Origin: Halogeometricum rufum | GTDB lineage: Archaea > Halobacteriota > Halobacteria > Halobacteriales > Haloferacaceae | Length of the DNA: 64,000 bases | Assembly: GCF_900112175.1 (NCBI RefSeq) | Contig: NZ_FOYT01000001.1 | Coordinates: 1,798,001 to 1,862,000 of the forward strand | Direction: 5' to 3' | Part shown: one piece after another, positions 8,254 to 16,764 of the stretch | Layout of the letters: each line of letters starts with the position of its first letter | How positions within the stretch are numbered: position 1 is the first letter of the stretch | Translations under genes and position numbers: made by a program | The notes under the pieces: generated by a model | The model's input: only the letters and a program-made list of their open reading frames with translations | The model's database searches: none | What the model was told of the DNA's origin: nothing

Positions 8254-8391
8254 CTTTGCACTCCGGCGGCTGAGTCGTCGGAGCGTCCGATTCGAACCGC
8301 GGGGGCGTCACACAAAAAGAGCGTTCGTCCCCGTCTGAAAGCTCTCGGTGGGCGAAAGCTTCCCCCCGGGACGGATTCCGACAGAACCGAT

Positions 8392-9006
8392 TCAGACGCG
8401 GCGCGTCGGCGGCTCGCCTTGGGACCCGAGTCGACGGCGACGCGTCCACCGGACGTGGACGGCGCTGGCGACGACGAACAGGAGCGAACTGAACACGGCG
8501 GCCTGCGTCATCGAGAGGACGGAGAACGGGTACGCGCCGACTGCGACGGCCGCGACCAGCGAGAGCGAGAACAGCGAGAGTCCGAGGTAGAACGTGCTCC
8601 ACGTGATGTCGTTTCCGGGCACGACTTCCATGTAGACGTTCAGGTCGTCCGCCCGTTCGGCGAGACAGATCGGGTCCGCCGACGACTCGTAGGTCACGAT
8701 GCCCGCGTCGTCCATCCGCGGGAGATGCGTCTGGTGGAGGGCCACGTGGACGCGCCGTCGCTGTGTCGACGTGACGGCCTCCGGAGGCACGTCGTTCTCC
8801 CAGGCCGCGACGTGCCGGGACAGTTGGTTCAGCGAGGGCGCCTCCTCCTCCTGCATCAGGTAGTGGAGGGCGAACCGTCGCCGGTCGTTACTCAGGATGT
8901 CGAACGCGTCTCGTGCGGAAAGTGGCTCGTGCGCGTCGTCCGATGCCCCCTTCGGGCCTGCGCACTCGTCACTCCCCTGCACCGACGCTGCATCGATGCT
9001 CCCCAT
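8392..9006 (-). CDS. DUF7344-type winged-helix protein with two membrane helices
   Basis: 204 residues. Residues ~30-125 carry the haloarchaeal winged-helix pattern ARDAFDILSNDRRRFALHYL ... QRRRVHVALHQTHLPRMDDAGIV, which I associate with the DUF7344 family. Two hydrophobic helices follow (about 138-160 and 167-185) with a short basic tail, so the DNA-binding part faces the cytoplasm. It is most likely a membrane-tethered transcription regulator. It is transcribed divergently from the SipW/TasA-like cassette starting at 9272 and shares a 265-bp intergenic region with it, which makes it a candidate regulator of that cassette (inference). Confidence 0.75.
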   Translation of the reverse strand: MGSIDAASVQGSDECAGPKGASDDAHEPLSARDAFDILSNDRRRFALHYLMQEEEAPSLNQLSRHVAAWENDVPPEAVTSTQRRRVHVALHQTHLPRMDDAGIVTYESSADPICLAERADDLNVYMEVVPGNDITWSTFYLGLSLFSLSLVAAVAVGAYPFSVLSMTQAAVFSSLLFVVASAVHVRWTRRRRLGSQGEPPTRRV

Positions 9007-9271
9007 GACTCGCTGCCCGTACAGTCACTCCACAAACAGTTAAATCTATAGGATAATCAATATTTCTGGTACGTATGCCTGTCGAGACACTCGGCCCAAC
9101 GTAACGCTTGGTTTCGTCCGTTTAATCGCCCGTTTCGCCGGACGAGCGGAGAGTCTCGGTCAGGAACGACCACCGTTCAGATACGTAACTCCTCGATAAG
9201 TTCTCGAATGCTGACCATAGATAAGGGGGTGCCGTCCCATCGTTCACCTGCCGAAAGGCGAGAGAGAAACC

Positions 9272-10498
9272 ATGACAAACGACACCAACATCGAACTTTC
9301 GCGGCGGAAGATCCTGGCGGGACTCGGCACCATCGGTCTGGCGTCTGCGGGGGCAGGCGCGGGGACGATGGCACTGTTCAGCGACGAAGAGACGAGCGAG
9401 AACAACAGCATCAGCGCGGGTCGACTCGATATGCGCGTCGGCGCCGGGGGCAACGCGAACGTCAACGTCGGTCCGATTCACCCGGGCGAATCGGGCACGG
9501 AGAGTATCACGCTGAAGAACCGCAACAACTCCACCATCGGGGGCGTCCTCGACGTGACGGGCGTCAGCGTGACGAGCGGCGAGAACGGACGCACCGACCC
9601 GGAGCACGAGGCGAACGACAGCACGGCCGGGCAGGGCGAACTCGACGACAAGCTGAAACTCCGCGCGTACGTGGAGAACGCCGACGGCGACTACGACTTC
9701 GTCGACGGGGCGGGCGACCTCGTCGCGGGCGACAAGAGTTCGGTCGGCAAGATAAAGGCGAAGAACCTCAAACCCCGTGCGGTCGGGTTCTCGGTGGACC
9801 CCGGCGAGACGGTGGAACTGGTCGTCGACTGGGACCTCCCCGAGAGCGTCGGCAACGTGGTGCAGACCGACGACGTGTCGCTGGACCTGACCTTCGAACT
9901 CGTGCAGGGTCCGCGCGTCCGTACGTTCACCGACGAGCAGGGACCGTTCACGGGCAACTACGGCGGTCCCGGCGACTACTCGTACGACAAGGGCTTCACG
10001 CGGACCTCGTTCCACAACAAGTTCGCGACGATGATCCACCGGACGGCCGGCGGCGACTACAAGTTCTTCGTCAAGAACTCCGAGACGGGCTCTCAGACCG
10101 AGACGACCGTCTCGTCGTCCGGTCCAGTGCCGTTCGAATTCGTCTACAACGGCCAACAGGGGCTAGCGAACCTGACCGTGGACGGGACGTCCCTCGGAAC
10201 AGTCTCCGTCCCCGAGCCGACGCTGGGCACGATGGCGATCACGGCCAATTCCGCGTACGATAACTCCGGCGACGGCTCCGTGGACGCCACGAACGTCGAA
10301 CTCGACGGTGAGACGGTCGGCTCAGGGTCGCTCTCGACGTCCGTCTCCGGTAGCGGGGAGATAGACTTCGAGACGTTCCACGTCGAGGGTCTTGACTCGT
10401 CGTCTCGATTCGTCGTCACGGGGACGGTAGACATCGAGGCGGTCGGCAACGACGGCGCGAACTACCTCGCCGAAGCGCTCCACATCGATCTCCGGTAG
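9272..10498 (+). CDS. SipW-type secreted TasA-like surface protein
   Basis: 408 residues. The N-terminus has a twin arginine (Arg11-Arg12 in SRRKILAGLG), a hydrophobic core and a cleavage region before LFSDEET, the pattern of SipW-dependent signal peptides. Residues ~45-215 form a TasA/camelysin-like beta domain: PGESGTESITLKNRNN, an acidic ...DPE...GELDD segment, and VDWDLPESVGNVVQTD. The C-terminal half (about 220-408) is a separate Gly/Ser/Thr-rich beta domain of the anchor/lectin type that I cannot name securely. It is followed after 9 bp by a dedicated signal peptidase. It is likely exported and forms or decorates an extracellular matrix or filament, as TasA does in bacteria and related bundling pili do in other archaea. 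Confidence 0.8.
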   Translation: MTNDTNIELSRRKILAGLGTIGLASAGAGAGTMALFSDEETSENNSISAGRLDMRVGAGGNANVNVGPIHPGESGTESITLKNRNNSTIGGVLDVTGVSVTSGENGRTDPEHEANDSTAGQGELDDKLKLRAYVENADGDYDFVDGAGDLVAGDKSSVGKIKAKNLKPRAVGFSVDPGETVELVVDWDLPESVGNVVQTDDVSLDLTFELVQGPRVRTFTDEQGPFTGNYGGPGDYSYDKGFTRTSFHNKFATMIHRTAGGDYKFFVKNSETGSQTETTVSSSGPVPFEFVYNGQQGLANLTVDGTSLGTVSVPEPTLGTMAITANSAYDNSGDGSVDATNVELDGETVGSGSLSTSVSGSGEIDFETFHVEGLDSSSRFVVTGTVDIEAVGNDGANYLAEALHIDLR

Positions 10499-10507
10499 GC
10501 GACCCCG

Positions 10508-11083
10508 ATGCAACTCCCCACCGACACGGACGCGCGGACGTGGGCGGTCCGGCTAGCCATCGCGCTGGTCGTCGTCCCGTTCGTCGTCTTCGCGGTTCCG
10601 CAGGTGGTCGGCGCGGACCACAGCTACGTGGTTCAGTCCGACAGCATGACGCCGACGTTCGCCGCGGGCGACGTCGTCGTCGTCGACGGTCGGTCGCCGT
10701 CGACCGTCGAGGCGGGCGACGTCATCACCTACACCGCTCCCGGTGCGAGCGTCGTCGGTGGGGGCGGGGCGAACAGAATCACGCACCGAGTGGTCGAAGT
10801 CGTCGAACGGGACGGCGGCCGATTTTTCCGTACCAAAGGCGACGCCAACGAGGAGGCGGACGGCGAACTCGTCCCCGCGAGTAACCTCGTCGGGGTCGTC
10901 ACGTTCTCTATCCCGTACATCGGGTGGGTAATCGCGTTCGGGCAGACGCGCCTCGGCACGCTCCTCCTCGTCGTCGCTCCGCTCGCGCTGCTAGCTCTGA
11001 CCGAACTGTGGACGGTCGCCGGCGGCCTCGGTCTGACCGGCGAGGACGACGACGGCACGGCGGGAGACGGAGAGGCACCATGA
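10508..11083 (+). CDS. Signal peptidase I, ER/archaeal (Sec11, SipW-like) type
   Basis: A 191-residue membrane protease. An N-terminal transmembrane segment (about 13-35) is followed by box B QSDSMTPTF with catalytic Ser46. Then comes NRITHRVVEV with His93, where the bacterial P-type enzyme has Lys, and a GDAN aspartate (Asp112), which together give the Ser-His-Asp arrangement of Sec11/SipW. A second membrane segment (about 150-172) and a Gly/Asp-rich tail close the protein. It lies 9 bp after the SipW-type substrate and overlaps the next gene by 4 bp (ATGA). The operon position strongly suggests it processes the flanking TasA-like proteins rather than acting as the housekeeping enzyme. Confidence 0.9.
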   Translation: MQLPTDTDARTWAVRLAIALVVVPFVVFAVPQVVGADHSYVVQSDSMTPTFAAGDVVVVDGRSPSTVEAGDVITYTAPGASVVGGGGANRITHRVVEVVERDGGRFFRTKGDANEEADGELVPASNLVGVVTFSIPYIGWVIAFGQTRLGTLLLVVAPLALLALTELWTVAGGLGLTGEDDDGTAGDGEAP

Positions 11084-11850
11084 AAGCGATGAATCCAACC
11101 AAGGTGCTCGCGGCGGTCGTCGCGGCGGTCGTCTTGCTCTCGTACGTCGGCGGCGTGGGCGGGTACACGCTGGCGACGATGCACGACACCGAAACCGGCA
11201 GCGTCGAGATACGAGTCGGAACGCCGACCCCCGAAGCGACCCAATGTGAGCACCCCGGTAACGGAATCGGTGTCGGTCAGAACGACTCCGGCAACGGCGA
11301 AGCCAACGGACGGGACAACGGCGAGAGCGAGGGGCACGAGAACCGCCCGAACGGACCCAAAAAGTGCCCACCGGGGCAGTCGAAGGGTTCGAACGGTCAG
11401 AACGGCGCGTCGGCGAGTTCGATGGGGGCCGGATCGTCCGGCGGTGACGACGACGGTGCAGAGTCGGACGGTTCGGCCTCCGAGACGCCCGAGACGGAGA
11501 CGAGCGCATCCACGTCGACTCCCACCGAGACGCTGACAGAGACGGAGACGGGAACCGAGACGGCAACGGAGACGGAGACTGAGACTGAAACCGAGACGGC
11601 AACGGAGACGGAGACTGAGACTGAAACCGAGACGGCAACGGAGACGGAGACTGAGACTGAAACCGAGACGGAACCGGCGACCACAGAGACTGAAACCGAG
11701 AACCCCACCGACGCGGAGACGGAGACGAGCACCGAAACCGGAGCGCCGACCGACAGTGAGGCGCCGGCCGATACGGCGACCGAGACCGAGGCCGAAACTG
11801 ACACAGAAACCGAGACTGCGACGGAGAACGAAACGGAGGCCAGCGCCTGA
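11080..11850 (+). CDS. Membrane-anchored Thr/Glu-repeat surface protein
   Basis: 256 residues. Residues ~8-30 are a hydrophobic segment followed by TLATMHDTETGSVEIRVGTP, which resembles a short SipW-type N-terminal region. A Gly/Asn-rich part then has two cysteines (TQCEHP and KKCPPGQ). From about residue 140 the protein is almost only Thr and Glu (TETE runs), coded by a 36-bp tandem repeat, down to the C-terminus. Such a tail is extended, highly acidic and a likely O-glycosylation or spacer region. The start at 11080 overlaps the signal peptidase stop (ATGA), and the stop shares one base with the next ATG. Not recognised beyond these features; its job is probably a matrix or cell-wall-spanning component. 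Confidence 0.75.
   Translation: MKAMNPTKVLAAVVAAVVLLSYVGGVGGYTLATMHDTETGSVEIRVGTPTPEATQCEHPGNGIGVGQNDSGNGEANGRDNGESEGHENRPNGPKKCPPGQSKGSNGQNGASASSMGAGSSGGDDDGAESDGSASETPETETSASTSTPTETLTETETGTETATETETETETETATETETETETETATETETETETETEPATTETETENPTDAETETSTETGAPTDSEAPADTATETEAETDTETETATENETEASA
11554..11661 (+). repeat. 36-bp coding tandem repeat, three perfect copies
   Basis: Units 11554-11589, 11590-11625 and 11626-11661 are identical and are followed by a partial fourth. Each codes twelve residues of alternating Thr/Glu with one Ala. As 36 is a multiple of three, copy-number change would keep the frame. Confidence 0.9.
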
Positions 11851-13028
11851 TGCGCGTCGAACTGACGAAACGGACCGCGCTGGTCCTCCTCGTCCTCCTG
11901 ACCGTCCTCGCCGGGGCCGGTATCGGCCTGATACAGGACGGCGGCGACTCCGACGCCGGACCCGCGCCGCCGACGGTCACCGTGACCCCGCCCGGAGACG
12001 GTGCGGTCGAAGACGGGACCGAGCGAGACGGCGACACCGGGTCCGTCGACGGCGCGGCGACCGAGACGCCCGACGGCGGCGACGCGGCGGACGGCGCGAC
12101 GACAGACGCCGAACCGACGCTCTCGGTCACCGCCACGGCGGCCGACCCCGAACCGGTACGGCACGCCACCGGGTCGGTCGACCGACTCGAAGGGACCGTC
12201 CGGACCGACGCCTCGTGGACCGGGACGGCGGACACCGCCGTCGTCGTCTACAGCGTCTGGGCACCCGACTTCGGGTGGGCCGAGACGACCCGTCGGACGG
12301 TGAACGTCGCCGGAGCCTCGACGCTGCCGGCCGACGCGGCCATCGAGACGCTCACGTACGCGACGGGAAGCAGGGCGTCGGCGTTCGAGAACCCCCGAGA
12401 CGGCACCACACGAACCACCGAGGGCCACGTCGCGGTCACCGTCGTCCTGTTCGACGGCGGCGAGGAAGTCGCCAGAGAGCGAGTCACCGACCCGTTCGGC
12501 GTCGCGGTGACGAACCTCGGGTCCACGGGCGGGTCGGCCGCCGCGTCGTCGGGTGGTGCCGGGACGGGCGAGGCGTCCGACCCGGTCGAACTCGCCGTCG
12601 GCGGGGCGGACGACGCGCCGATTCGAATCGACGGCGTCGCGCCCGGCGACAGCGGCGTCGTCCGGACCGCCGTCCGCAACGACGGTACCGAGTCCGGTCG
12701 GCTCAGCCTCCACGTCGAGAACGTCACGGACGCGGAGAACGAACTGCTGGAACCCGAACGCGACGTGGGCGACACCGACGAGACGGGCGAACTGTCCGGG
12801 GCCGTCTCCGTCCGCGTCTCCGTCGGCGAGGACTACCTCGTCGGCGGCGAGGGGACGTGGGTCCGACTGTCGGAACTGGAGACGGTAGCGTTCGCGAACA
12901 CGACGCTGGAAGCCGGTGAGACGCGTTCGCTCGACGTGGAGTGGCGCGTCGACGGGGCCGTCGGCAACGAGATTCAGAGCGACTCCGCCGTCGTGGACGT
13001 GACGCTCGTCCTCTCGCAGACCTCCTGA
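11850..13028 (+). CDS. Membrane-anchored TasA-like domain protein
   Basis: 392 residues. A single transmembrane segment (about 9-28) is followed by a low-complexity acidic linker (30-105), a first beta domain (about 110-230) and a C-terminal domain (about 245-392). The C-terminal domain shares the pattern of the 9272 gene: PGDSGVVRTAVRNDGTESG, an acidic ENELLEPE...GELSG segment and VEWRVDGAVGNEIQSDS near the end. This is the TasA/SipW-cognate signature, here on a protein that seems to stay membrane-attached. It is the fourth gene of the operon, sharing one base with the preceding stop. It could act as the assembly base or anchor for the secreted TasA-like subunit (inference). Confidence 0.75.
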   Translation: MRVELTKRTALVLLVLLTVLAGAGIGLIQDGGDSDAGPAPPTVTVTPPGDGAVEDGTERDGDTGSVDGAATETPDGGDAADGATTDAEPTLSVTATAADPEPVRHATGSVDRLEGTVRTDASWTGTADTAVVVYSVWAPDFGWAETTRRTVNVAGASTLPADAAIETLTYATGSRASAFENPRDGTTRTTEGHVAVTVVLFDGGEEVARERVTDPFGVAVTNLGSTGGSAAASSGGAGTGEASDPVELAVGGADDAPIRIDGVAPGDSGVVRTAVRNDGTESGRLSLHVENVTDAENELLEPERDVGDTDETGELSGAVSVRVSVGEDYLVGGEGTWVRLSELETVAFANTTLEAGETRSLDVEWRVDGAVGNEIQSDSAVVDVTLVLSQTS

Positions 13029-13035
13029 TTTTTCG
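13029..13035 (+). terminator. T-tract terminator after the surface cassette
   Basis: TTTTT follows directly after the stop codon at 13028. Short T tracts are typical archaeal termination signals, and the next gene is convergent. Confidence 0.4.
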
Positions 13036-13079
13036 AGGGTCCGCCCGCCGGTTCGCCGGCCGTCGCGGATTCGCGGCCG

Positions 13080-13436
13080 TCACCCGAGGAGCAGTCGCAC
13101 GTTGTACGTCGTCGTGAACGCGCCGACGACGGCGAGTGCGAGGGGCGGCAGGTAGTAGGTGAACGCGTCCTCGTCGTTCGCGGCGGCGACGCTGATAGCG
13201 AGGCACGCCAGGAGGACGACGAGTTTCAGGCCGACGAGTCCGGCCTGTCCGAACGTCTCGACGGCGACGCGGACGAGGACGTTCGCCTCGTTGACGGTGT
13301 CGCTGAAGTGGATGAGGGCGATGGTCGTCACCACGTCGCCGACGCCGTACGTCGCGGTGGCGAGGAACCAGAGGTTCGTGAACTCCCGTTCCTCGAACGG
13401 CGTTCCCCGCAGCGTCCACCGCGACCCGTCTGTCAT
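13080..13436 (-). CDS. Small polytopic membrane protein
   Basis: 118 residues with three to four predicted membrane helices: about 22-45 (FLATATYGVGDVVTTIALI), 60-83 (AGLVGLKLVVLLACLAISVAA) and 93-112. The layout, with a GD-TT motif in the first helix and a short acidic loop (AANDEDAF), resembles the DUF5658-like haloarchaeal membrane proteins, an assignment I hold only loosely. No catalytic motif. It lies convergent to the TasA-like operon with about 50 bp between. Confidence 0.7.
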   Translation of the reverse strand: MTDGSRWTLRGTPFEEREFTNLWFLATATYGVGDVVTTIALIHFSDTVNEANVLVRVAVETFGQAGLVGLKLVVLLACLAISVAAANDEDAFTYYLPPLALAVVGAFTTTYNVRLLLG

Positions 13437-13491
13437 CGGTCGAGACGACGGGCGGGTCCTATAAGAAGATTGACCCGTGACTGTGGCGAAA

Positions 13492-14739
13492 TTACCGCTG
13501 GTCGAGCAGGTTGAGGACGTAGACGGTTCGGAGCATCGACGCCGCGTCGCCCCGGTCGTACACCAACTCGTCGGTCTCCAGCACGTGCGTCAGAACGTCC
13601 TGTGAGGCGTGTTGCGGGGCGGCGGCGATGCCCGCGTCCGCGTCGGCGGCCCACTCCATCACCCGCAGGTCGGACTTGCTGTCGCCCATCACGAGGACGA
13701 ACGGGTCCTCGACGCCGAGGACGTCGAGGGCCGCCCGCACGCCGTTCGGCTTGTTCAGTTCGAGCGAGCCGATTTCGGCGGCGTCGGCGTGGTAGTACGC
13801 CACGTCGATGCGGTCGAACAGGTCGCGGACGGCGTCCGGCACGTCGGCGGCGTCGCGTTCGGGTGCCGCGCCCTCGGCGTCGAGGACGTCCGCGACTTCC
13901 GGGTCCGCGTCCGCGTAGTAAGCGCGCGCCCAGTCCTCGGCCGCGTCGGTCTCCACGTCGCCGTCTACCGCGGCGGCGACGGCCCGGCCGAGGAGGTCCA
14001 CGAGGTAGACCAGTCCCTCGTCGATGACCGCCTCCGCGGGGTCGCTGCCGATGTCGAAGTTGGGCTTCAGCGTGATGTTGAACTCGTTGCCCTGCAGGTG
14101 GACCGACTCGCGCAGGTCGTCGGGGGCCTGCGGGAGGACGCGCGAGCGAACCTCCGAGAACACCTCGCGGACCGTCGGGTCGAGGTCCTCGTACAGCAAC
14201 TGCTTGGTGGTCGACCCGTGTCCGGGCGTGAACACGCCCGTCCCCGCCTCGTAGACGATGCTCACGTCGCCGGAGTGGACGAGTTCGTTGCCGAGTCCCT
14301 GGATGGTGAACCCCTTCACGTTCTCCAGCGTCTGGCCCGTGCAGATGACGATGGGGACGCCCGACTCGTGGAACTCCGTGAGGAGGTGGAGGGCGTCGCG
14401 CGGAATCTCGTTGTCCGTGCGGCCCGCCGAGCGAAGCGTCTCGTCCACGTCGAGGACGAGGGCGTTCACCGCGCGGCCGTACTTCGAGTGCAGGTCGAGG
14501 GCGGTGAACGTCTGGTCGCGGTTGGCCCGGGCGGCGATTTCGGCGAACGTGTCGCCCGCGGCGAACGCGTCGCGAATCGCGTCCTTCCGGTCCTCCAGTT
14601 CGTCGCTGGCGTCCTGCCAGTAGTCGAGGGCGATGCGGGAGTCCACCGGCGGGAACAGGTCCACGAAGTCCTGTAACTCCCGGAGCGTGTCCGCCTCGAA
14701 GTCCTCGTACAACCGGTAGAGGAGGTCGTAACGTTCCAT
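13492..14739 (-). CDS. HAD-superfamily hydrolase
   Basis: 415 residues. The first ~95 residues are a helical domain (MERYDLLYRLYEDFEADTLR...). The HAD core then begins with motif I LVLDVDETL, followed by motif II VICTGQT and, near the C-terminus, motif III/IV LNKPNGV and MGDSKSDLRVMEWA. The large middle insert acts as the cap. The longer upstream reading was rejected: it is basic and Arg/Ser-rich, and the TATA box sits just upstream of the ATG at 14739. The substrate is unknown; sugar phosphatase-type activity is typical of the family. The helical N-terminal extension is unusual and may be regulatory. Confidence 0.8.
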   Translation of the reverse strand: MERYDLLYRLYEDFEADTLRELQDFVDLFPPVDSRIALDYWQDASDELEDRKDAIRDAFAAGDTFAEIAARANRDQTFTALDLHSKYGRAVNALVLDVDETLRSAGRTDNEIPRDALHLLTEFHESGVPIVICTGQTLENVKGFTIQGLGNELVHSGDVSIVYEAGTGVFTPGHGSTTKQLLYEDLDPTVREVFSEVRSRVLPQAPDDLRESVHLQGNEFNITLKPNFDIGSDPAEAVIDEGLVYLVDLLGRAVAAAVDGDVETDAAEDWARAYYADADPEVADVLDAEGAAPERDAADVPDAVRDLFDRIDVAYYHADAAEIGSLELNKPNGVRAALDVLGVEDPFVLVMGDSKSDLRVMEWAADADAGIAAAPQHASQDVLTHVLETDELVYDRGDAASMLRTVYVLNLLDQR

Positions 14740-14762
14740 ACGACTACCCTGTACTGCGTGCA

Positions 14763-14769
14763 GAAAAAC
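14763..14769 (-). promoter_or_regulatory. TATA-like box of the HAD hydrolase
   Basis: GTTTTTC on the minus strand is centred about 27 nt from the ATG at 14739 and supports that start. Confidence 0.4.
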
Positions 14770-14833
14770 TGTACCCGTACGGCGATTCCTGCGTGGGGAA
14801 ACGCTCAAACGCCTCGTACACCAACGCCGACAC

Positions 14834-15274
14834 ATGACTGACTGGACAGACAGCATCGTCGGCGACCGGATGACGGTGGACCGCGAGTTCAACGACCGGG
14901 TCGCCGCCTCCGACTTCACGAGTCAGGAGTGGGGGCTCATCATGACGGCGACGGAGTTCGAGATAGAACACCCCGACGACCCCGAACGGGCGCGCATCGT
15001 CGCGGACACCGAGAAACTCCCGCAGATAATGCCCGAGTTGAAGAACGTCCGCTCGCAGATGGCGCAGATGGGCGGCGCGCCGGACGACACGTCCTCGTCC
15101 GGCGGCGGCCTGTTCGACTCCATCAAGGGCGCACTCGGACTCGGCGGCGACGGCGGTGACGCCGAACGGCAGGCGGACGCCGAACGCCTCGTGCAGGAGT
15201 ACGCCGACGAGTTACAGCGTCACCTGGAGTCGAAGGGCAAGTGGGAGCGGGTCAGAATCGCGTATCAGGAGTAG
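14834..15274 (+). CDS. DUF5799-like haloarchaeal protein
   Basis: 146 residues, soluble and acidic. The conserved first half (WTDSIVGDRMTVDREF ... FTSQEWGLIMTATEFEIE) matches what I recall of the haloarchaeal DUF5799 family. A Gly-rich linker (about 92-115) leads to a helical C-terminal segment, ERLVQEYADELQRHLESKGK. No catalytic residues are evident. It is divergent from the HAD hydrolase, with 94 bp between the two starts. Confidence 0.75.
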   Translation: MTDWTDSIVGDRMTVDREFNDRVAASDFTSQEWGLIMTATEFEIEHPDDPERARIVADTEKLPQIMPELKNVRSQMAQMGGAPDDTSSSGGGLFDSIKGALGLGGDGGDAERQADAERLVQEYADELQRHLESKGKWERVRIAYQE

Positions 15275-15301
15275 TCGGCGGTCGGACGCGACGTGGACGG
15301 C

Positions 15302-15451
15302 TCAGACCTCGTCGCCGGAGTGGAACAGCGTCAGTTCCTCGGCCTCGTAGATGTTGATGAGTTCCGTGACGATCTCGTCGTAGTCCTCGTCCTCCTGTCG
15401 GAGAGAGTCGAGTCGCGCCACCGTCTCCTCGTCGAGGTGTATCTGGGGCAT
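15302..15451 (-). CDS. 49-residue antitoxin-like small protein (DUF7557-type)
   Basis: This short reading frame codes for MPQIHLDEETVARLDSLRQ..., a 49-residue acidic protein ending in LTLFHSGDEV. The beta strand followed by ETVARLDSLRQEDEDYDEIV and TELINIYEA is the ribbon-helix-helix/VapB-antitoxin-like layout of tiny haloarchaeal proteins, which I associate with DUF7557. No toxin gene is adjacent, so it may be an orphan DNA-binding or partner protein. A TTAAG element about 28 nt upstream of the ATG supports a leaderless start. Confidence 0.7.
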   Translation of the reverse strand: MPQIHLDEETVARLDSLRQEDEDYDEIVTELINIYEAEELTLFHSGDEV

Positions 15452-15474
15452 ACTAGTCGGTAGGACAGCGTGCG

Positions 15475-15482
15475 ACTTAAGC
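15475..15482 (-). promoter_or_regulatory. TATA-like box of the 49-residue protein
   Basis: GCTTAAGT on the minus strand lies about 27 nt before the ATG at 15451. Confidence 0.35.
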
Positions 15483-15530
15483 GCGGGGGACGGCCCGGGC
15501 CAAAAAACGGTGGACGCCGTCGGGGAAGCG

Positions 15531-16523
15531 TCAGACGTACCGGCTCTGGTTCGCGCTGCCGGAGACGTGCGTCAACTCGGCGTGGACGTCCGCGACTCGG
15601 TCGCGAATCTTCCGGCCGACGACGCGCGGGTCGAACACGTCCTTGTTCGGCGACCACTCCGTCTCGTTGAAGAACGTGTCGCGGGCGTCCTCGGTGTCCT
15701 CCGGCGGGACGATGGCCTGCGGGTCCTCGCGGTAGTGGTCGAACGCCGTCCGAGTGTATTCGTACTGGTAGCGCGTGTCCTTGTTCACCTTGCAGATACC
15801 GTGCTGCAGCATCGACTGCAGTTGGTCGGGTTGGACGCCCGAAGAACCGTGGAGGACAAGCGGCGTGTCCAGCCCGTGGTCGCGGAGCGTCTCGCGGATG
15901 TCGCGGGCGAGGTCCGGGCGGAGTTCGAGGTCCTTCCCCTTCGCGACGCCGTGTTGCGTGCCGACGGAGATGGCCAGCAGGTCACAGCCGGTCCGGTCGA
16001 CGAACTCGACGGCCTGTTCGGGGTCGGTGTAGAACGCCTCCTCGGCCTGCACCTCGTCCTCGACGCCCTTTATCTGGCCGAGTTCGGCCTCGATGAGCAC
16101 GTCTGCGCCCTTCTCCTCTTTCATCTCGACGACCTCTCGACTCGTCGCGACGTTCTCCTCGAACGGTTCGTGAGAGGCGTCTATCATGATGGAGGAGGGG
16201 ATGCCGAGGTCCATCTGCGCCTCGATGAACTCCATGTCCGACTGGTGGTCCATGTTGAGGAAGACGCCGATGTCGTACTGCTCGGCGATGGTCTCGACGT
16301 ACGACCCCATCGCCTTCAGTCCGGAGACGGCGTCGCCGTTCCCCGCGAAGGACGCGGCGCCGCCCGATAGCTGTAAGAGCAGGTCGGAGTTCTCGCGCGA
16401 CGCGCCCTCCATCAACCCCATCATCACGTTCGGTTCGGCGATGTTCGAGGCGATGAGACCGAATCCCTCCTCGAGTGCGTCGTCGTACACCTTAGCGAGT
16501 TCGTTCCCGCGGTAGAACGGCAC
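15531..16523 (-). CDS. fba: Class II fructose-1,6-bisphosphate aldolase
   Basis: A 330-residue zinc-dependent class II aldolase. Landmarks include an early [25 protein letters not shown] (metal His and catalytic Asp, about 90-96), [39 protein letters not shown] (metal His) and [11 protein letters not shown] (metal His). It cleaves fructose-1,6-bisphosphate formed by the neighbouring 1-phosphofructokinase to triose phosphates. It ends the fructose gene block but has its own TATA box and a 240-bp gap from ptfB, so it can be transcribed separately. Confidence 0.93.
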   Translation of the reverse strand: MPFYRGNELAKVYDDALEEGFGLIASNIAEPNVMMGLMEGASRENSDLLLQLSGGAASFAGNGDAVSGLKAMGSYVETIAEQYDIGVFLNMDHQSDMEFIEAQMDLGIPSSIMIDASHEPFEENVATSREVVEMKEEKGADVLIEAELGQIKGVEDEVQAEEAFYTDPEQAVEFVDRTGCDLLAISVGTQHGVAKGKDLELRPDLARDIRETLRDHGLDTPLVLHGSSGVQPDQLQSMLQHGICKVNKDTRYQYEYTRTAFDHYREDPQAIVPPEDTEDARDTFFNETEWSPNKDVFDPRVVGRKIRDRVADVHAELTHVSGSANQSRYV

Positions 16524-16558
16524 TGTGAGTCACCTGCTTCGGCGTTCACGTGCAGGCA

Positions 16559-16566
16559 TTATAACG
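16559..16566 (-). promoter_or_regulatory. TATA box of fba
   Basis: GTTATAAT on the minus strand lies about 39 nt from the fba ATG, implying a leader of about 12 nt. Confidence 0.5.
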
Positions 16567-16764
16567 TATGCGGAGCGCTTTCGTTTCTGCCCGTTTTCCG
16601 GTTCCGGCGTCAGACGCTGCGAACCGCGGAGATAGCTACCCGAATCCGGATGAATCTCTCTCCGCCTCGACAGTCGCGTGAACGCGGGTGTTCGCCTCTG
16701 TCCGCTTCTGAAAATTCGGTACTCGGACGCGAGTCAACGTTCGGTCGCGAACGCGTCGGCGGGT

